The notes under the pieces were generated by a model. It saw only the letters and a program-made list of their open reading frames with translations. It did not search any database and was not told the origin of the DNA. From Gracilaria domingensis (lineage: Eukaryota > Rhodophyta > Florideophyceae > Gracilariales > Gracilariaceae): DNA of 64,000 nucleotides. Position 1 is the first letter of the stretch, and the number at the start of each line of letters is the position of its first letter. The position numbers and the translations under genes are program-made. The stretch covers positions 23,086 through 87,085 of the forward strand of contig VCMS01000286.1 in assembly GCA_022539475.1 (NCBI GenBank), in the 5' to 3' direction. Of the stretch, positions 61,417 through 64,000 are shown in pieces.

Positions 61417-64000
61417 TTAATCCTCGGTTGGAGGCGGATCTCCCACGGAGCTCGACACTTGGCGCGACCTGCACGCGTCGTCAGTGCTTGAGTGCTGCCC
61501 ACTTGCTGTGGCTTGACTGTTCGCCACACTGGTGGTTGGTTCCGTCTTTTTGACGGCTTTGGCACTCTGTGCTGCACCGAAATCTCCCGAAGTCGGGTCT
61601 GCCGTAACAGCACGGTTTTTTCGAACTAACTCTTCTTTCTCCGGACTTCCGGCTTTGCGATTCACCATAGTGGTGCCTTCCACCTCAGCCTTCCGTGGTA
61701 ACGGCGCGTCCTTCTCTTCCGGTCTTCCGGCTGCAATCGTCACCGAGGTGGCGTCCTTCTCAGAAGGCCTCCGCGAAACTGTGCGATCCCTCCGGCTTTC
61801 CGGCTGCAAATCACGTACCACATCGGTACTGTGTTCCCGTTCTTGGGCCTGCAAACGTAACTCCGTTCGCGACGGCGGTGGTGAGCGAGAGTGATCTTCC
61901 TCTTCTTGAGGCTTCCGCAGTAGCCGCGCGTCGTTCTCTTCTTTCCGGCTCTCCGGCTGTGTGTCGCGCGTTGACGCGCCTTCATCACGACTTGCGTGCG
62001 ATACAGAGGCCTGCGAAGGCGACTCCGTCGACGACGGCGACAACGAAAAAGAACGACCTGCCTCCTCCCCCTCCTCAGTGGGAGTGTCGGGGGTGGCGGC
62101 GAGTATCCCCATAGGGGCCCTTATCCGCGTGTGCACATGTGCGGCATTGGAGACCGACCGGTCAGATTCCGGCTTAGCAGGCAAATGGGCAAGTCCGCGA
62201 CCCGGATGCGGCAACACAGACGGTTGAGTGCGGGTACCCGCCGCGGCGTCTGTTTCCGTTTCGACGGCTGTTCCCACAGTGGGTGCGGTAGGGGCCGACG
62301 ATGACGGTAGCGAATCCTGCGAAACAGGCTTTGGCGCAGGCGTTATGCGATCTAGCGACAAACGCTCGTGCTCTCCCTTGATATCAAGGACAACCGTTGT
62401 GTCGGTGACAGCAATAACCCGGAACGGGCCGTCCGCGATAGGAGAAAGCTTGTGGCGCTTCTCCTTTTCGGGGTTGTAGTACTCCTTCCGTACGAAGGCA
62501 AAGCTACCTTCCCTGATCTGAGGGGCATTCTTACGCACTCTAGCGTCGAAATTCCGCTTGTATGCGGCCTGGGCCTTAGCGATATGCTGCCCAACTGTAG
62601 GGATAATGTTCTTAAGCCAGTCCTTCCAGGCGTCCCTGTGTAGACGGGGCGACGGAAACTTATCCAAAGTTGGCTGTGGCTCGATAGCCACCGAAGGTGG
62701 GACGCGTGATAGCACCAGCTCGAACGGCGAGATTCGAGTCGTGCGATGAACCTGCGTATTGTAGGCATAAGTCACCGCATCGGTGTACTGATCCCATTCC
62801 GACGGATGCTCGGCAACAAACGTCCGCAATGCGTTGAGCATCGTGCGGTTAAAACGCTCAACCTGCCCATTACTCTGGGGATGATATGTTGTCGTAAACC
62901 AGTTTTGGATCCGCAAGATGCGGCATACGTCCTGAAAGAACTTAGCCGTGAACTGCGGTCCATTATCCGATAATAAGTCAATCGGCGGTCCGTAGACAAA
63001 AACCCAGTGAGTAACGAAAGCTTGGGCAACCGCACTAGCAGTAACCTTCTTTAAAGGCACAGTCCGTACCAGCTTAGAAAAGCGGTCGGTGATAACAAGC
63101 AAAAACCGGTTTCCCCGGCGGGTGCGAATAAACTCGCCGAGTAGATCGATCGCCACAAACTCCAGTGGAGCCCTAGCAGGGAATAGTGCCAACTTCTTGG
63201 AATACTTATGCAGCTTGACGCGGTTCTTCGCGCAGTCAGAACATCCACGAACAGTGGCATACGCGTCGAAAGCCATTGCTGGCCAGTAAAAGTCCTTCCG
63301 TAAGGTGTAGTACAACTTCCTGCCACCAGGGTGGGCTGACAACTTCGCATAGTGCGACAAATGCAGTACTCGTGACTGAAGTGAGTGCGGAACCACAATC
63401 TGTGGCCTGTTTCCGACAGTTCGGATTAGAAATCCTTGGTCGTTCTCGACGAAAGGCAACTGTGCTCCACCGTTTAGACGACTACGAATCTCCGTACAAA
63501 AACGGTCGGTGTGCTGCTCCCGGATGAGTTCCTCCGGCTTGATCGGTACGAAAGAGCCCGGTTCGGGTTGCGTGTCTGACACGGCTAAAACAGCATCGTA
63601 GATGTCCCATCCTTCCGATTCTTCATCGGCATCGCTCGAGCCGTCTTCCACGAGGAAGCACGGTATCTCCAGATCATCGACTGGCGCAGCTTCAGCCGCT
63701 GTTTCCAAGCGGGACGGTGCATCAGCCTGAGTGTTCAGGAGTCCTTTCTTGTAACGGATTTCGAAATCGAATTCCGACAAGCGAAGTCTCCACCGCATCA
63801 AGCGGCCAGATGGCTCTGCTATAGAGAGTAGCCAGCGTAATGCCGAATGATCGGTATGAACAATGAAGCGGGTCCCCATAAGATAGGGCCGCAGTGTCTG
63901 TAACGCCCAGACAACCGCCAAGCACTCCTTCTCGGATACCGAGTAATTCCTCTCGTGAACGTTGAGGCTCCTTGACCAATACCCAATTGGCAATCGCTCG
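61417..64000 (-). CDS. Gypsy pol: RNase H and integrase, partial
   Basis: The open frame enters from the right edge (no start in the window) and stops at 61417. The visible ~860 residues begin in Ty3/Gypsy RNase H (YSVSEKECLAVVWAL, TDHSALRWLL). The integrase follows: HHCC zinc-binding region (HLSHYAKLSAHPGG ... CSDCAKN, about 63,235-63,390), and DDE core residues in AIDLLGEF (near 63,148), LLSDNGPQF (near 62,970) and QVERFNRTM (near 62,858), then a GPFRVIAV-type GPY/F module. A ~300-residue Ser/Glu/Arg-rich tail with repeated VSRRP/EEKD-like blocks follows, unusually long for Gypsy pol. Catalytic residues appear intact. It makes and inserts the DNA copy of the element in the nucleus. Confidence 0.92.
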   Translation of the reverse strand, partial: ERLPIGYWSRSLNVHERNYSVSEKECLAVVWALQTLRPYLMGTRFIVHTDHSALRWLLSIAEPSGRLMRWRLRLSEFDFEIRYKKGLLNTQADAPSRLETAAEAAPVDDLEIPCFLVEDGSSDADEESEGWDIYDAVLAVSDTQPEPGSFVPIKPEELIREQHTDRFCTEIRSRLNGGAQLPFVENDQGFLIRTVGNRPQIVVPHSLQSRVLHLSHYAKLSAHPGGRKLYYTLRKDFYWPAMAFDAYATVRGCSDCAKNRVKLHKYSKKLALFPARAPLEFVAIDLLGEFIRTRRGNRFLLVITDRFSKLVRTVPLKKVTASAVAQAFVTHWVFVYGPPIDLLSDNGPQFTAKFFQDVCRILRIQNWFTTTYHPQSNGQVERFNRTMLNALRTFVAEHPSEWDQYTDAVTYAYNTQVHRTTRISPFELVLSRVPPSVAIEPQPTLDKFPSPRLHRDAWKDWLKNIIPTVGQHIAKAQAAYKRNFDARVRKNAPQIREGSFAFVRKEYYNPEKEKRHKLSPIADGPFRVIAVTDTTVVLDIKGEHERLSLDRITPAPKPVSQDSLPSSSAPTAPTVGTAVETETDAAAGTRTQPSVLPHPGRGLAHLPAKPESDRSVSNAAHVHTRIRAPMGILAATPDTPTEEGEEAGRSFSLSPSSTESPSQASVSHASRDEGASTRDTQPESRKEENDARLLRKPQEEEDHSRSPPPSRTELRLQAQEREHSTDVVRDLQPESRRDRTVSRRPSEKDATSVTIAAGRPEEKDAPLPRKAEVEGTTMVNRKAGSPEKEELVRKNRAVTADPTSGDFGAAQSAKAVKKTEPTTSVANSQATASGQHSSTDDACRSRQVSSSVGDPPPTED

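Larger units (their letters stand above)
57478..64000 (-). mobile_element. Ty3/Gypsy chromovirus, 3' half (runs off the right edge)
   Basis: Order on the minus strand from the window edge: RNase H, integrase, long charged tail, chromodomain ORF in another frame, a PPT-like tract, a region containing a 599-codon ORF on the opposite strand, a second identical PPT, then the 3' LTR. Gag, protease, reverse transcriptase and the 5' LTR lie beyond 64,000. Open frames throughout suggest a young insertion. Confidence 0.85.

Noticed and set aside
1-64000. CRISPR arrays, operons, ribosome binding sites, tRNA or rRNA genes
   Set aside because: The window is eukaryotic nuclear DNA. Repeats are transposon- or duplication-derived. 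No cloverleaf with a proper TTCGA-type arm and acceptor pairing was found by eye, though a covariance-model scan would be decisive.

Overview
This is nuclear DNA of a eukaryote, not a prokaryotic window. Long single-exon genes sit in repeat-rich, AT/GC-mosaic intergenic DNA. There is a Ty3/Gypsy chromovirus and several hAT-type DNA transposons, plus nuclear and mitochondrial genes with plant/alga-like relatives (TRB-like telobox Myb, RRM+SPOC Spen/FPA-like protein, COQ6, SSADH-type ALDH, serine racemase). Intron-poor genes in a transposon-rich genome suggest a red alga, most likely a florideophyte such as Chondrus or a relative. That assignment is inference; no ribosomal or organelle marker is present.

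Left part (1-18,100). A short array of GC-flanked palindromes carrying TTAGGGT/ACCCTAA lies at 640-1050. A minus-strand telobox Myb gene (3467-6058) follows. A TIR element (6162-6987) sits about 100 bp upstream of its start codon. Next come a frameshifted hAT transposase gene (9253-11387) and a 1.7 kb non-autonomous hAT-like element with an 8-bp target duplication (11858-13555). A small secreted Arg-rich protein gene (13968-14297) and a large orphan membrane protein gene (15931-18069) close this part.

Centre (19,100-41,700). A 7,369-bp unit is present three times in direct tandem (starts 19,984, 27,353 and 34,722). Each unit carries a two-finger C2H2 protein (+), an orphan two-helix membrane protein (-) and an alpha/beta hydrolase locus (-). 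Only the third hydrolase is intact; the first two are 5'-truncated, frameshifted pseudogenes. Three substitutions were seen by eye between the first two units. A diverged copy of the inter-unit spacer lies at the left edge (19,120-19,983).

Right of the array (40,950-52,900). The intact hydrolase and an RRM/SPOC gene (41706-44933) are divergent across an extremely GC-rich promoter with a CG run and C homopolymers. Then come COQ6 (46113-47597), an SSADH-like aldehyde dehydrogenase (48879-50477) convergent with a serine racemase (51023-52039), and a small secreted protein gene (52333-52866).

Right end (55,600-64,000). Two copies of one ~812-bp hAT-like element are nested in opposite orientation, giving a 1.6 kb near-perfect palindrome. 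The 3' half of a Gypsy chromovirus follows in minus orientation: LTR 57478-58379, PPT, a 599-codon ORF antisense to pol, a second copy of the PPT, a chromodomain ORF in another frame, and the RNase H-integrase part of pol running off the window.

The housekeeping genes appear independent of each other. What links the window is repeat-driven rearrangement: tandem amplification, pseudogene formation, nested transposition and a retroelement that carries an extra antisense gene.
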